Below, piece by piece: positions 1-8,562 of a stretch of 64,000 nt of DNA. The position numbers and the translations under genes were made by a program. This stretch comes from an uncultured Bacteroidota bacterium (GTDB lineage Bacteria; Bacteroidota; Bacteroidia; Flavobacteriales; Flavobacteriaceae). The stretch lies in the NCBI GenBank assembly GCA_902626585.1, contig CACOGA010000004.1, forward strand, positions 1 to 64,000, given 5' to 3'. The number at the start of each line of letters is the position of its first letter. Within the stretch, counting starts at the first letter, position 1. The notes below the pieces were generated by a model, which saw only the letters and a program-made list of their open reading frames with translations, was not told where the DNA came from and made no database searches.

Positions 1-13
1 GTGATTTAAGTTA

Positions 14-21
14 TACTTTTG
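14..21 (+). promoter_or_regulatory. -7 promoter element of rnr
   Basis: TACTTTTG matches the Bacteroidota -7 consensus TAnnTTTG exactly. It ends six bases before the rnr ATG, so the transcript would start almost at the start codon. The -33 element would lie outside the window. Confidence 0.6.
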
Positions 22-27
22 CATTAG

Positions 28-1992
28 ATGAAAAACTACAATAGAAAAAAGAGTAGTAAGAAATTATTTCAAGGAATAATTAACTTTTCTAATAAAAGAG
101 ATCCAATAGTTGAATGTGATAAAATCAATCATGTAATTAAATTAAGTAATAATATAGTTAATTTTCTACACGGAGATTTAGTAGAATTTGAAATACTTAA
201 CAGAAAAAGAAAAGGTTTTTATACAGCCAATATTATTTCGTTAGTTAAAAGAAATAAAGAAGAATATGTAGGAATTATTCAAATAAATAAAAACTTTGCC
301 TTTACTATTATTGATGATAGAAAAATTCACTCTGATATTTTTATTCCAAGTAATAATATTGGTGACGCACAGGATGGAGATAAGGTTCTTATAAAAATAT
401 TAGAATGGAAAAAACAGGATCTCTCACCGATTGGAAAAGTTGAGAAGGTTTTAGGTAAACCTGGCGAACACGAAACAGAAATGGACTCCATTTTAAGCCA
501 AAACAATATTAATTTATCATTTCCGATAGATGTTTTGGAACAAACAAAAAAAATAAGCGAAGAAATTTCTGATGAAGAAATAAAAAAAAGAAGAGATTTT
601 AGAAATGAACTTACTTTTACTATTGATCCTGTTGATGCAAAAGATTTTGATGATGCATTATCATTTAAAAAAATCGATGAAGATAACTATGAAATAGGAA
701 TTCATATTGCGGATGTCTCTCACTATGTTAAATCAGGAACAATACTTGATAAAGAAGCATATACTAGAGCAACGTCAATTTATTTAGTTGATAGAGTTAT
801 ACCTATGCTCCCCGAAAAACTTTCCAATAAGGTGTGTTCACTTAGACCACAAGAAGAAAAATTAACATTTTCTACTTGCATAACAATTAACAAAAATGGA
901 GATATCAAAGAACATTGGTTTGGGAGAACTGTAATAAAAAGCAACTATAGGTTTTCTTATTCAGAAGCTCAAGAAATTATTGAAACAAAAAAAAATAAAA
1001 TAAGCAAAGAAAACTCCCTTACAGGTAAACAATATGCAGTTGGTGATGAGGTAGTCGAAGCTATTTTGGTAATGGATGAAATAGCAAAAAAATCAAGAAA
1101 AAATAGAGAAAAGATAGGATCAATAAATTTCAATAAAAAAGAAGTATACTTTAAGCTTGATGAAAAAAATAATCCGGTTGGAGTATTTATAAAAGAATCT
1201 AAAGATGCTAATAAACTTATTGAAGAATTTATGTTGATTGCTAACAGAAAAGTTGCCGAACTTTTTACTGAGATAAAAAAACAAAAATATATTTATAGAA
1301 TACATGATCTTCCTGATAATGAAAAATTAAAATCATTAAAGCATATAGTTAAAAGCTTTGGTTATACACTAGATTTAACAAGTTCAAAAGGAATTTCAAA
1401 ATCCATAAATAAACTATTAAATCAAATTCATGGAAAAGAGGAGCAAAACCTAATTGAATCCTTAGCCCTAAGAAGTATGAGTAAAGCAGAATACTCAACA
1501 AATAACATAGGCCACTACGGTTTGGCTTTTGTAAATTACACCCATTTTACCTCACCCATTAGAAGATACCCTGATATTTTGGTCCACAGATTATTACAAG
1601 ATATACTCGACAAAATCTATGGAAAGATGGATAAAAACTTACAAAAAAAAGCGATACACTGCTCTGAGCAGGAAAACAATGCTGTAAAAGCAGAAAGAGA
1701 ATCCATAAAGTTTATGCAAATAAAGTTTATGCAAAATAAAATTGGGGAAACCTTTAGCGGAATAATTTCAGGGGTTTCAGATTGGGGAATATATGTTGAA
1801 CTAGAGAAAAATAAATGTGAAGGGATGGTTTATGTAAAGGATATCAAAGATGATAAATACTATTACAGTAATGAAGATGCCTCTCTAATCGGAAAGAAAA
1901 CCAAAAAGAAATACCAACTAGGGGATACTATTACAGTCGAAGTAAAAAATGCAGATTTAATTAAAAAGCACCTGGATTTTATAATTATTTAA
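28..1992 (+). CDS. rnr: Ribonuclease R (3'-5' exoribonuclease)
   Basis: Cytoplasmic processive 3'-5' exoribonuclease that degrades structured RNA. The 654 residues show N-terminal cold-shock/OB folds, then the RNB catalytic domain with the metal-binding signature DPVDAKDFDDA, whose aspartates 200, 206, 208 and 209 match the RNase II/R active site. A conserved TSPIRRYPD-type block follows near residue 510, and a C-terminal S1 domain spans about residues 570-645 (GIISGVSDWGIYVEL). It is somewhat shorter than many family members, mostly at the N-terminus. An in-frame stop at bases 7-9 and the -7 box just upstream fix the ATG as start. The lysine-rich tail typical of RNase R is short. Confidence is high. 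Confidence 0.96.
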   Translation: MKNYNRKKSSKKLFQGIINFSNKRDPIVECDKINHVIKLSNNIVNFLHGDLVEFEILNRKRKGFYTANIISLVKRNKEEYVGIIQINKNFAFTIIDDRKIHSDIFIPSNNIGDAQDGDKVLIKILEWKKQDLSPIGKVEKVLGKPGEHETEMDSILSQNNINLSFPIDVLEQTKKISEEISDEEIKKRRDFRNELTFTIDPVDAKDFDDALSFKKIDEDNYEIGIHIADVSHYVKSGTILDKEAYTRATSIYLVDRVIPMLPEKLSNKVCSLRPQEEKLTFSTCITINKNGDIKEHWFGRTVIKSNYRFSYSEAQEIIETKKNKISKENSLTGKQYAVGDEVVEAILVMDEIAKKSRKNREKIGSINFNKKEVYFKLDEKNNPVGVFIKESKDANKLIEEFMLIANRKVAELFTEIKKQKYIYRIHDLPDNEKLKSLKHIVKSFGYTLDLTSSKGISKSINKLLNQIHGKEEQNLIESLALRSMSKAEYSTNNIGHYGLAFVNYTHFTSPIRRYPDILVHRLLQDILDKIYGKMDKNLQKKAIHCSEQENNAVKAERESIKFMQIKFMQNKIGETFSGIISGVSDWGIYVELEKNKCEGMVYVKDIKDDKYYYSNEDASLIGKKTKKKYQLGDTITVEVKNADLIKKHLDFIII

Positions 1993-2004
1993 TAATTTTA
2001 AGAC

Positions 2005-2682
2005 ATGAAAAACATTACTTACATATTATTACTTTTTACAATATCAATCTTTTCTCAAGTAAAGATTGATAGAGAACTAGGCGACTTTTCAAAAGTTGCT
2101 GTATACGATGGAATAAATTTAGAGTTGATAAAATCTGAAGAAAATAAAGTAGAAATTTCAGGTAAAAATACAAGCTTCGTAGTTGTCAAAAACAAAAATG
2201 GAGATTTAAAAATCAGACTAAATTTAGAACGTAGATTTTCCGGAGACCGAACAAAGGTTAAACTCTACTATAAAACCCTTTATAATATAATTTCTCATGA
2301 AGGTTCTAATGTTTTTTCGAAAGACACATTGAATCAAGCCGACTTAAATGTCAAAGCTAATTCAGGCTCAACACAAAACTTTTTAATTAACCTTAATACA
2401 TTAAACACAGTTGCAGCTACAGGAGCTAACATAAATCTGTCAGGAAATGCTGAATATCATGACACTACGGTTTCAACAGGAGCAGAAATTAATGCAGAAA
2501 AACTAAGGACAACAGAAACATATGCGACTTCAACAACTGGAGGAGTACTTAATGTGTCTGCAACTAAAGAGCTTGAAGCTAACAGCAAATTAGGCGGAGT
2601 CATCAACGTTCACGAAAAAACTGACAAAATAACTGAAAGTATATCTGTTGGAGGCGTTGTTAATTATATTTACGATCAATAG
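2005..2682 (+). CDS. Secreted head-GIN domain protein (DUF2807)
   Basis: A 225-residue protein with an N-terminal signal peptide (MKNITYILLLFTISIFSQ) followed by a repetitive, Asn/Ser/Thr/Gly-rich beta-solenoid-like region with alternating hydrophobic residues. The opening ELGDFSKVAVYDGINLELIKS is typical of the putative autotransporter adhesin 'head GIN' domain (DUF2807). The protein is probably periplasmic or surface-exposed; the family function is unknown. It starts 12 bases after rnr and overlaps the lysE-like start by one base, so the three genes probably form one operon. Family call is good; function is not known. Confidence 0.82.
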   Translation: MKNITYILLLFTISIFSQVKIDRELGDFSKVAVYDGINLELIKSEENKVEISGKNTSFVVVKNKNGDLKIRLNLERRFSGDRTKVKLYYKTLYNIISHEGSNVFSKDTLNQADLNVKANSGSTQNFLINLNTLNTVAATGANINLSGNAEYHDTTVSTGAEINAEKLRTTETYATSTTGGVLNVSATKELEANSKLGGVINVHEKTDKITESISVGGVVNYIYDQ

Positions 2683-3299
2683 TGGATTTCAATGTTTTAA
2701 CCCCAATTACGGTAGGTTTTTTTACTGCGTTTATTATGGGTCCCGTATTTTGGGTCCTTCTAGAAACGAGTATAACCAAAGGGTTTAAAGCAGCAGTAGC
2801 ATTTGACTTGGGAGTTATGTTTGCTGATGTGTGTTTTATAGGTGTATGTTATTTAGGAAGTTTTCAGCTCTTAGAGGACGAACAAAATAAGCAAGGCCTC
2901 TTTGTCTTAGGTGGAACAATACTGCTTTTATATGGCCTATTTTCATGGATTAATAGAAATAAAAAAAGTAAGGATCAGCCAGAAATTCAGGAATCCAAAG
3001 AAAATTATTTTGGGCTTGCAGCAAAGGGGTTTGCCATAAATATCTTAAATGTCGGGGTGTTCATCTTTTGGGGAGGGGTTACCATTGTCTCATCGCCAGC
3101 AAGCGGTAAATCATTTACAAGCTTTGTTTTGTTTTTTTCAATAGTACTTCTTTCATACTTTATTACTGACCTATTAAAAATTTCTGTTGCAAACAGGTTT
3201 AAATCTCTTTTAACAGGAAAAGGAATAGTAATTGTGAATTCTATAGTGTCTTTAATACTTATAGTTTCTGGAGCAGTTTTAATATTAAAAGGGGTTTAG
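2682..3299 (+). CDS. LysE/RhtB-family amino-acid exporter
   Basis: A 205-residue inner-membrane protein with about six hydrophobic helices. The N-terminus ITVGFFTAFIMGPVFWVLLETSITKG carries the GP-containing first helix of the LysE/RhtB translocator family, which exports amino acids or related metabolites. The substrate cannot be read from sequence. Translation starts at a GTG whose G is the last base of the upstream TAG stop (TAGTG), which implies translational coupling to the DUF2807 gene. No ATG fits, because the first helix begins immediately. A hairpin with a T run follows the gene. Confidence 0.82.
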   Translation: MDFNVLTPITVGFFTAFIMGPVFWVLLETSITKGFKAAVAFDLGVMFADVCFIGVCYLGSFQLLEDEQNKQGLFVLGGTILLLYGLFSWINRNKKSKDQPEIQESKENYFGLAAKGFAINILNVGVFIFWGGVTIVSSPASGKSFTSFVLFFSIVLLSYFITDLLKISVANRFKSLLTGKGIVIVNSIVSLILIVSGAVLILKGV

Positions 3300-3319
3300 T
3301 AACTTAATTATAACAAAAA

Positions 3320-3344
3320 CCCCATTTTCATATATGGGGCTTTT
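3320..3344. terminator. Bidirectional intrinsic terminator between lysE-like gene and tRNA-Cys
   Basis: CCCCAT (3320-3325) pairs with ATGGGG (3334-3339) around an 8-base loop. It is followed by TTTT on the plus strand and by TTTTTG on the minus strand (bases 3315-3319 read in reverse). It can therefore terminate both converging transcripts. It is the only clear intrinsic terminator at a convergent junction in this window. Confidence 0.75.
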
Positions 3345-3350
3345 CAGTTG

Positions 3351-3421
3351 AGGCGCCTGGCGGATTCGAACCGCCGTACAAGGTTTTGCAGACCTCTGCC
3401 TAGCCACTCGGCCAAGGCGCC
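3351..3421 (-). tRNA. tRNA-Cys (GCA)
   Basis: Read on the minus strand this is a 71-base cloverleaf. The acceptor stem GGCGCCT pairs with AGGCGCC, and the discriminator base is U73, the cysteine identity element. The anticodon loop is CTGCAAA, with anticodon GCA at 3387-3389. The T arm is GGCGGTTCGAATCCGCC. The 3' CCA is not encoded. A -7 box lies at 3438-3445, so the gene has its own promoter. Confidence 0.97.
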
Positions 3422-3437
3422 ATTTAATTAGAGAGGG

Positions 3438-3445
3438 CAAAAGTA
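3438..3445 (-). promoter_or_regulatory. -7 promoter element of tRNA-Cys
   Basis: On the minus strand TACTTTTG fits TAnnTTTG exactly and ends 16 bases before the tRNA 5' end, giving a leader of roughly 12 bases. It lies between folB and the tRNA, so the tRNA need not depend on folB transcription. Confidence 0.6.
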
Positions 3446-3463
3446 AAATAAATTTTTTATTTA

Positions 3464-3829
3464 TTAAGAACCTCTTACAGCCTCCATAGTTACCGATACA
3501 GACTCCACATCAGCGTTGATGGGCGGGTTAAGTTTAGAAACTGTAACAGAAATCCTTTCTAAAACAGAAATTTCATCGAAACAAGAGTCTATAATTCTTT
3601 TTACTACGACTTCAAGAAGTTTTGATCTCTTTGACATTTCCTTTTTTGCTATTCTTGCTAAATCCACATAATCTACTGTTCCTTCAATATTGTCTTCCAG
3701 GGCGCCAGCCCCTACATTACATAATGCGCGCATGTTAATGACATAGTCACCCCCAATCACTTCTTCTTCTTTCATGCAACCATGAAAAGCATATATTTTA
3801 AGATTTTCAACTTTAACCGTAGCTTTCAT
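3464..3829 (-). CDS. folB: Dihydroneopterin aldolase
   Basis: Cytoplasmic folate-pathway enzyme that converts 7,8-dihydroneopterin to 6-hydroxymethyl-dihydropterin and glycolaldehyde. At 121 residues it is the normal family length. The N-terminal signature AFHGCMKEEEVIGGDY (residues 14-29) supplies the catalytic glutamate, and VTVSKLNPPI near residue 100 supplies the catalytic lysine. The only tRNA-side neighbour is tRNA-Cys. The gene is divergent from glnS, 47 bases apart. No exact TAnnTTTG box is seen on this strand before it. Confidence 0.93.
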   Translation of the reverse strand: MKATVKVENLKIYAFHGCMKEEEVIGGDYVINMRALCNVGAGALEDNIEGTVDYVDLARIAKKEMSKRSKLLEVVVKRIIDSCFDEISVLERISVTVSKLNPPINADVESVSVTMEAVRGS

Positions 3830-3844
3830 TTAGTATTCTTTTGA

Positions 3845-3852
3845 TAACTTTG
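3845..3852 (+). promoter_or_regulatory. -7 promoter element of glnS
   Basis: TAACTTTG fits TAnnTTTG and lies 24 bases before the GTG start of glnS, giving a leader of about 20 bases. No clear -33 TTG at the right spacing was found. Confidence 0.55.
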
Positions 3853-3876
3853 TAAACTTATTAAAAACAAATTATT

Positions 3877-5550
3877 GTGGAAAGTAAACCCGAAAATTTT
3901 ATAGAGCAAATAATTAAAGAAGACATAAGTTCTGGGTTCGCACCTCAAAAATTAAAGTTCAGGTTTCCTCCAGAGCCAAATGGTTACCTGCATATTGGCC
4001 ACGCCAAAGCAATAGGATTAAATTTTGGGCTTGGGGATAAATACAATGCCCCCGTCAACCTTAGGTTTGATGACACAAATCCCGAGAAAGAAGAAGTTGA
4101 GTACGTAAGGGCAATCAAAGAGGACATTTCTTGGCTTGGCTATAAATGGTCAGAGGAAACATACTCATCTGACAACTTTCAGCAACTATACGAATGGGCC
4201 CTGCTTCTAATTGACAGCGGAAAAGCTTATGTTGATTCACAAACCTCAGAACTCATGGCTGAGCAAAAGGGAACCCCCACTTCTGAAGGTAAAAACAGCC
4301 CATATAGAAACCGAAGCATTGAGGAAAATCATGAAATTTTCCAGCAAATGAAAAGCGGAAACTGTAAAGAAGGTGTCCACGTACTTAGAGCCAAAATAGA
4401 CATGGCTCACCCCAACATGCTAATGAGAGACCCGATAATATACAGGGTATTAGACAAGTCACATCATAGAACAGGGCAAGAATGGAAAATATATCCAATG
4501 TATGATTGGGCCCATGGGCAATGTGATTATATAGAACAGGTTTCACACTCATTATGCTCGTTGGAATTTAAGCCACACAGGGACCTTTATGAATGGTTTA
4601 TTGACGCCTTAAGACAAAATAGTAATAATCTCCCTGTATTTCCAAAGCAAAGAGAGTTTGCCAGGCTAAACTTAAGCTATACCATTATGAGTAAGAGGAA
4701 ACTAGCCGTGCTAGTTGAGAAAAAATTAGTGGATGGCTGGGATGATCCACGAATGCCAACAATTTCTGGCCTAAGGAGAAGAGGCTATACGCCAAAGTCA
4801 ATTAGAGAGTTTATTAATAAGGTTGGGGTTGCCAAGAGAGACAATGTTATTGACGTTTCCTTGCTAGAGTTTTGTGCAAGGGAGGATCTTAATAAAGAAA
4901 CAGACAGAAAAATGGTTGTTCTCGATCCTATCAAATTGACTGTTGTTAATTATCCAGACGGACACACAGAGATGTTAGAATCTGAAGATAACCCAGAAAA
5001 GGACGTAAACAAAAAAAGAAAAATACCTTTTTCAAAACACTTGTATATTGAAAGAGAAGATTTTAAAGAAGAAGCAAACAGAAAGTTTTTTAGGCTTACC
5101 ATTGGCAAAGAGGTTAGATTAAAAAGCGCGTTTATTATAAAAGGAGCAGGGGCTATAAAAGACAATAATGGGAACATCACAGAGGTGTTATGTGAATATG
5201 ATCCAAAAAGTAGAAGTGGATCAGGCTCTGAAGAAAGTTTAAGAAAGGTTAAGGGCACTCTTCACTGGGTAACACAAAATGACAGTATCGATATTACTAT
5301 TAATAGCTACGATAGGTTGTTTAAAGAGGAGTCTCCGGGGACAAATGAAGACGGAGATTTTCTTAAAGACATCAACCCAACTTCCTTACAAATTATTAAA
5401 GCAAAAGCAGAGCCTTCATTAGCCTTGGCTAACCCTGGTGAAGCCTTTCAGTTTCAAAGAAAAGGCTATTTTATAGTTGATAAAAAAAGCAAGGCCAACG
5501 ATATTATATTTAATAAAACCGTTGGCCTTAGAGACTCTTGGAAAAAATAA
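3877..5550 (+). CDS. glnS: Glutaminyl-tRNA synthetase
   Basis: Class I aminoacyl-tRNA synthetase that charges tRNA-Gln directly. The 557-residue length is typical of bacterial GlnRS. The HIGH motif appears as PPEPNGYLHIGHAKA near residue 35 and the KMSKS loop as IMSKRK near residue 271. The C-terminal two-beta-barrel anticodon-binding region is complete. The start is GTG; in-frame ATG codons come only after the conserved N-terminal residues. With gltX also in the window, both glutamine and glutamate tRNAs are charged by discriminating enzymes, so an indirect GatCAB route is not required for Gln. Confidence 0.96.
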   Translation: MESKPENFIEQIIKEDISSGFAPQKLKFRFPPEPNGYLHIGHAKAIGLNFGLGDKYNAPVNLRFDDTNPEKEEVEYVRAIKEDISWLGYKWSEETYSSDNFQQLYEWALLLIDSGKAYVDSQTSELMAEQKGTPTSEGKNSPYRNRSIEENHEIFQQMKSGNCKEGVHVLRAKIDMAHPNMLMRDPIIYRVLDKSHHRTGQEWKIYPMYDWAHGQCDYIEQVSHSLCSLEFKPHRDLYEWFIDALRQNSNNLPVFPKQREFARLNLSYTIMSKRKLAVLVEKKLVDGWDDPRMPTISGLRRRGYTPKSIREFINKVGVAKRDNVIDVSLLEFCAREDLNKETDRKMVVLDPIKLTVVNYPDGHTEMLESEDNPEKDVNKKRKIPFSKHLYIEREDFKEEANRKFFRLTIGKEVRLKSAFIIKGAGAIKDNNGNITEVLCEYDPKSRSGSGSEESLRKVKGTLHWVTQNDSIDITINSYDRLFKEESPGTNEDGDFLKDINPTSLQIIKAKAEPSLALANPGEAFQFQRKGYFIVDKKSKANDIIFNKTVGLRDSWKK

Positions 5551-5559
5551 AAAACTAAC

Positions 5560-6486
5560 CTATTCTTTTCCCTTTTTATTCATTCTAGCTTTTTTCATTT
5601 CCTCTCCTATTTGGTTGCTTGCAGTAAATGAAGCCACCATGTTATTTAGCATCTCAGACCCTGCTTGGGGAGAGTTAGGCATTAATATTAAATTGCTGTT
5701 TGCCTCAGCTCCGACAGACTGAAGGGTGTCATAGTGCTGTGTAACAACAATAAGCGCGGAAGCCTCTTGAGAGTTTATGTCCACACCATTTAATACTTTT
5801 ACAGAATCCTCAAGACCCCTTGCAATTTCACGCCTCTGATCAGCAATACCCTGCCCTTGAAGCCTCTTGCTCTCGGCTTCAGCCTTGGCTTTTTCAACAA
5901 TTAAAATTTTCTGAGCCTCACCCTCAAACTGAGCAGCAACCTTTTCTCTTTCTGAGGCATTAATCCTGTTCATCGACTCTTTTACCTGTGCATCAGGGTC
6001 AATATCGGTCACAAGGGTTTTAATTATTTGAAAGCCATATTCAGTCATAGCGTCTTGAAGTTCCGACTTGACAGCAATAGCAATATCATCTTTTTTCAGA
6101 AACACATCATCCAGTATAAGCTTTGGCACTTCTGCTCGAACAACATCGAAAATAAAACTGGTTATCTGATCAGCAGGATTGTCAAGCTTATAAAAAGCAT
6201 CATAAACTTTTTCTTTGATGACTTTAAACTGGACAGAAACTTTAAGCTTAACAAAAACATCATCTTTTGTTTTCGTCTCAACAACCACATCAAGCTGTTG
6301 GATTCTCAGGCTGAGCCTTCCGGCTACATTGTCAATAATTGGAATTTTCAGTTGAAGACCAGATTGTCTTACACTGACAAATTTTCCAAACCTTTCAACA
6401 ACTGCCGCAGACTGTTGTTTAACAATAAAGAAGGTAAAGAAAAGTAACAATAGCCCTAGGGGCAATACAATAGTATAAAATAGCAT
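5560..6486 (-). CDS. SPFH-domain (stomatin/prohibitin-like) membrane protein
   Basis: A 308-residue protein with one N-terminal membrane helix (about residues 3-22). An SPFH/band-7 domain follows (QQSAAVVERFGKFVSVRQSG, then the V-K-L-K-V-S-V-Q-F strand). A long Ala/Glu/Lys-rich coiled coil covers about residues 175-240 (NASEREKVAAQFEGEAQK). Such proteins oligomerise on the inner membrane and organise microdomains or proteases. The sequence resembles the stand-alone slipin/HIR-type branch rather than paired HflK/HflC, because no partner is adjacent. It converges on glnS with a 9-base gap. No exact promoter box was seen. Confidence 0.88.
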   Translation of the reverse strand: MLFYTIVLPLGLLLLFFTFFIVKQQSAAVVERFGKFVSVRQSGLQLKIPIIDNVAGRLSLRIQQLDVVVETKTKDDVFVKLKVSVQFKVIKEKVYDAFYKLDNPADQITSFIFDVVRAEVPKLILDDVFLKKDDIAIAVKSELQDAMTEYGFQIIKTLVTDIDPDAQVKESMNRINASEREKVAAQFEGEAQKILIVEKAKAEAESKRLQGQGIADQRREIARGLEDSVKVLNGVDINSQEASALIVVTQHYDTLQSVGAEANSNLILMPNSPQAGSEMLNNMVASFTASNQIGEEMKKARMNKKGKE

Positions 6487-6564
6487 TTTAAATAGTTTTT
6501 AGTTCGTAACTAACAATATAAAGAAAAGGACAGCTTTTAAAAAAATTATTATTTTAAAATAATG

Positions 6565-8055
6565 TTAAATGTTTTTTTTAATAAAACACTCTACTCGTTG
6601 TTGTACATCTTTTAATCCAATAAAAGAAACTATATTTTGAAGATCAACACCGCTTAAGTTTCCCACTAAAACCACTCTAGCGGTCATCATTATTTGTCCT
6701 GCTCCAAATCCGTTCTCATCACCCCACTGCTTTAAAGCCTCTAAAAAACCAGAAGTTTCCGTTCGTTCTTTAGCTAACGAAATTATTTTAGAGCAAATTC
6801 TATCCAAACCGTCTTTTTTTATTTTTTTCAAATCCTTTTCACCATACTCTCTTGGACTATAAAACAAGTAGCTCATTAGGCCCCAAAGATCAGTTGTGGT
6901 ATTTGCTCGCTCCTTAACTAGACTAACAGCAGCTTCCAGGTCTTCTGTTCTTATTTCTTTTGCGTCTTTACACAACAATTTAACCTCTTCAGCAAGCACG
7001 GCATCTTCCTGTCTTTGAATGTGTTTGTGGTTATACCATTTCATTTTTTCAAGATCGAAGTTTGCACCTGCCGAAACAACATTTTCCAGCTGAAACATTT
7101 TGGTGAGCTCGTCAAGGGATAAGATCTCCACGTTTTCTTCGGGCGTCCACCCAAGCGTTGATAAATAATTAATTAACCCCGAAGGGGTGAATCCATTTTC
7201 TTTGAACCCCTTAAGCCCATTAGGCCCACCCCATTCTATCGGAATCACCGGAAACCCGCCTTTTTCTCCACTTCTTTTACTAAGCTTGCCTTTGCCGTTA
7301 GGATTAAGTATTAGTGGCAGGTGTGCAAATTTGGGTTTTTGCCATTCAAATGCATCATATAAGAGAAAGTGTAAAGCAAGCGACGGCAACCACTCTTCTC
7401 CCCTTATCACATGTGTAATTTTCATCAGGTGATCGTCAACGACATTTGCAAAATGATATGTTGGTGTTCCGTCTGCTTTCATAAGGATTTTGTCGTCTAA
7501 AATTCTGCAGTCAATAGAAGATCTGCCCCTTATAATATCGATTGTTTGTACAGACCCTTCGCTTGGCGATAAAAACCTTACAACATGCCTTGCCCCCTTT
7601 TCTAGCAATTCACTGACAGCTTCTTTATCTAAGGAAAGTGAGTTTTTTAGTTTCATTCTATTTCGCCAATTGTATACAAAAGTTTGCCCATTTTTCTCAT
7701 GCTCATTTCTAAGATTACTAAGCTCATCTTCGGAGTCAAAGGCATAGTAAGCGCGGCCCATCTTGATAAGTTTTAATATTTTTGACTTGTATATCTCATT
7801 CCTTTCACTTTGTTTGTATGGGCCATATAGGCCCTTTTTCCATGGGCTTTCATCAGGCTCAATACCGCACCAACTTAAAGATTCTCGGATGTGCTTATCT
7901 GCACCTTTAACCTCTCTTTTTTTGTCTGTATCTTCAATCCTCAAAATAAAACTACCACCAGAGTTTTTTGTAAAGAAGTAATTAAAGAGCGCTGTTCTTA
8001 AGCCCCCTATATGTAGAGGCCCCGTGGGGCTTGGCGCAAATCTTACTCTTCTCAC
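6565..8055 (-). CDS. gltX: Glutamyl-tRNA synthetase
   Basis: Class I aminoacyl-tRNA synthetase that charges tRNA-Glu. The 496-residue protein has the HIGH-type motif PTGPLHIGGLRTALF at residues 10-24, the KMSKS-type loop GKGKLSKRSG near residue 260, and a complete helical anticodon-binding C-terminus. The start is a GTG giving MRRVRFAPSPTG, the usual N-terminus of the family. A -7 box sits seven bases upstream. It is divergent from ybeY with 69 bases between the start codons. Confidence 0.96.
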   Translation of the reverse strand: MRRVRFAPSPTGPLHIGGLRTALFNYFFTKNSGGSFILRIEDTDKKREVKGADKHIRESLSWCGIEPDESPWKKGLYGPYKQSERNEIYKSKILKLIKMGRAYYAFDSEDELSNLRNEHEKNGQTFVYNWRNRMKLKNSLSLDKEAVSELLEKGARHVVRFLSPSEGSVQTIDIIRGRSSIDCRILDDKILMKADGTPTYHFANVVDDHLMKITHVIRGEEWLPSLALHFLLYDAFEWQKPKFAHLPLILNPNGKGKLSKRSGEKGGFPVIPIEWGGPNGLKGFKENGFTPSGLINYLSTLGWTPEENVEILSLDELTKMFQLENVVSAGANFDLEKMKWYNHKHIQRQEDAVLAEEVKLLCKDAKEIRTEDLEAAVSLVKERANTTTDLWGLMSYLFYSPREYGEKDLKKIKKDGLDRICSKIISLAKERTETSGFLEALKQWGDENGFGAGQIMMTARVVLVGNLSGVDLQNIVSFIGLKDVQQRVECFIKKNI

Positions 8056-8062
8056 AACTTGG

Positions 8063-8070
8063 CAAATTTA
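8063..8070 (-). promoter_or_regulatory. -7 promoter element of gltX
   Basis: On the minus strand TAAATTTG fits TAnnTTTG and ends seven bases before the GTG start. The predicted transcript has almost no 5' leader. Confidence 0.55.
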
Positions 8071-8111
8071 TTTTTATCAAATATAAAACATTAATTTTTC
8101 AATTGATTGCG

Positions 8112-8119
8112 TAGTTTTG
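8112..8119 (+). promoter_or_regulatory. -7 promoter element of ybeY
   Basis: TAGTTTTG fits TAnnTTTG exactly and ends five bases before the ATG at 8125. It overlaps an in-frame TTG at 8107, which therefore cannot be the start. Confidence 0.6.
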
Positions 8120-8124
8120 CCTCA

Positions 8125-8547
8125 ATGATTGAGTTTATATACAACACAAATTATACGCTTCGGTATGAGAAAAAGGTTTTAGAATGGCTAATCTTTTTGG
8201 CGGATAACGAAGGTGTCTCTATCAAAAACCTTCAATATAATTATGTTTCCAAAAAGGAAATGCTGCGCATTAACAAGAAGTTTCTTGATCACAATTTTCT
8301 TACAGATGTAATCACTTTTGATTATTCCGAAAATGACCAGCTCTCAGGCGAAGTGTTTATTTGTCAAGACCAAGTAGAAAGCAACGCGAGAGAGTATGGT
8401 GAAACCGCTGATAATGAGACAGTTAGGGTTATTTCCCACGCTTTCTTTCACCTCTGTGGATATAATGATAGAACTCCAGATCAGAAATTAACAATGAGAT
8501 TAAAGGAAGATGAAGCCATAGCTGCTTTCCACACATTCCCTAAATAA
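8125..8547 (+). CDS. ybeY: Endoribonuclease YbeY (rRNA maturation)
   Basis: A UPF0054-family zinc metalloprotein that matures 16S rRNA and takes part in ribosome quality control. From the ATG at 8125 it is 140 residues. The family signature is present as HAFFHLCGYNDRTPDQK near the C-terminus. Two of the three zinc-binding histidines (HxxxH) are kept, but the third position of the classical HxxxHxxxxxH motif is Asp. I recall this substitution as common in Bacteroidota, so it is probably a lineage variant and not a defect. The start is set by the promoter box, which overlaps the longer TTG-initiated reading. Confidence 0.9.
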   Translation: MIEFIYNTNYTLRYEKKVLEWLIFLADNEGVSIKNLQYNYVSKKEMLRINKKFLDHNFLTDVITFDYSENDQLSGEVFICQDQVESNAREYGETADNETVRVISHAFFHLCGYNDRTPDQKLTMRLKEDEAIAAFHTFPK

Positions 8548-8549
8548 TA

Positions 8550-8557
8550 TATCTTTG
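8550..8557 (+). promoter_or_regulatory. -7 promoter element of the mnmG transcript
   Basis: TATCTTTG fits TAnnTTTG. It ends five bases before the ATG of a nine-codon ORF at 8563 and 27 bases before the mnmG ATG. Confidence 0.55.
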
Positions 8558-8562
8558 CACAA

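Noticed and set aside
5477-6447. Plus-strand readings of 81 and 139 residues across the SPFH gene
   Set aside because: They are antisense to a recognisable SPFH coding sequence, and the first also overlaps the end of glnS in another frame.
7187-7981. Three plus-strand readings inside gltX
   Set aside because: All lie antisense to the intact gltX gene and have no motif or start signal of their own.
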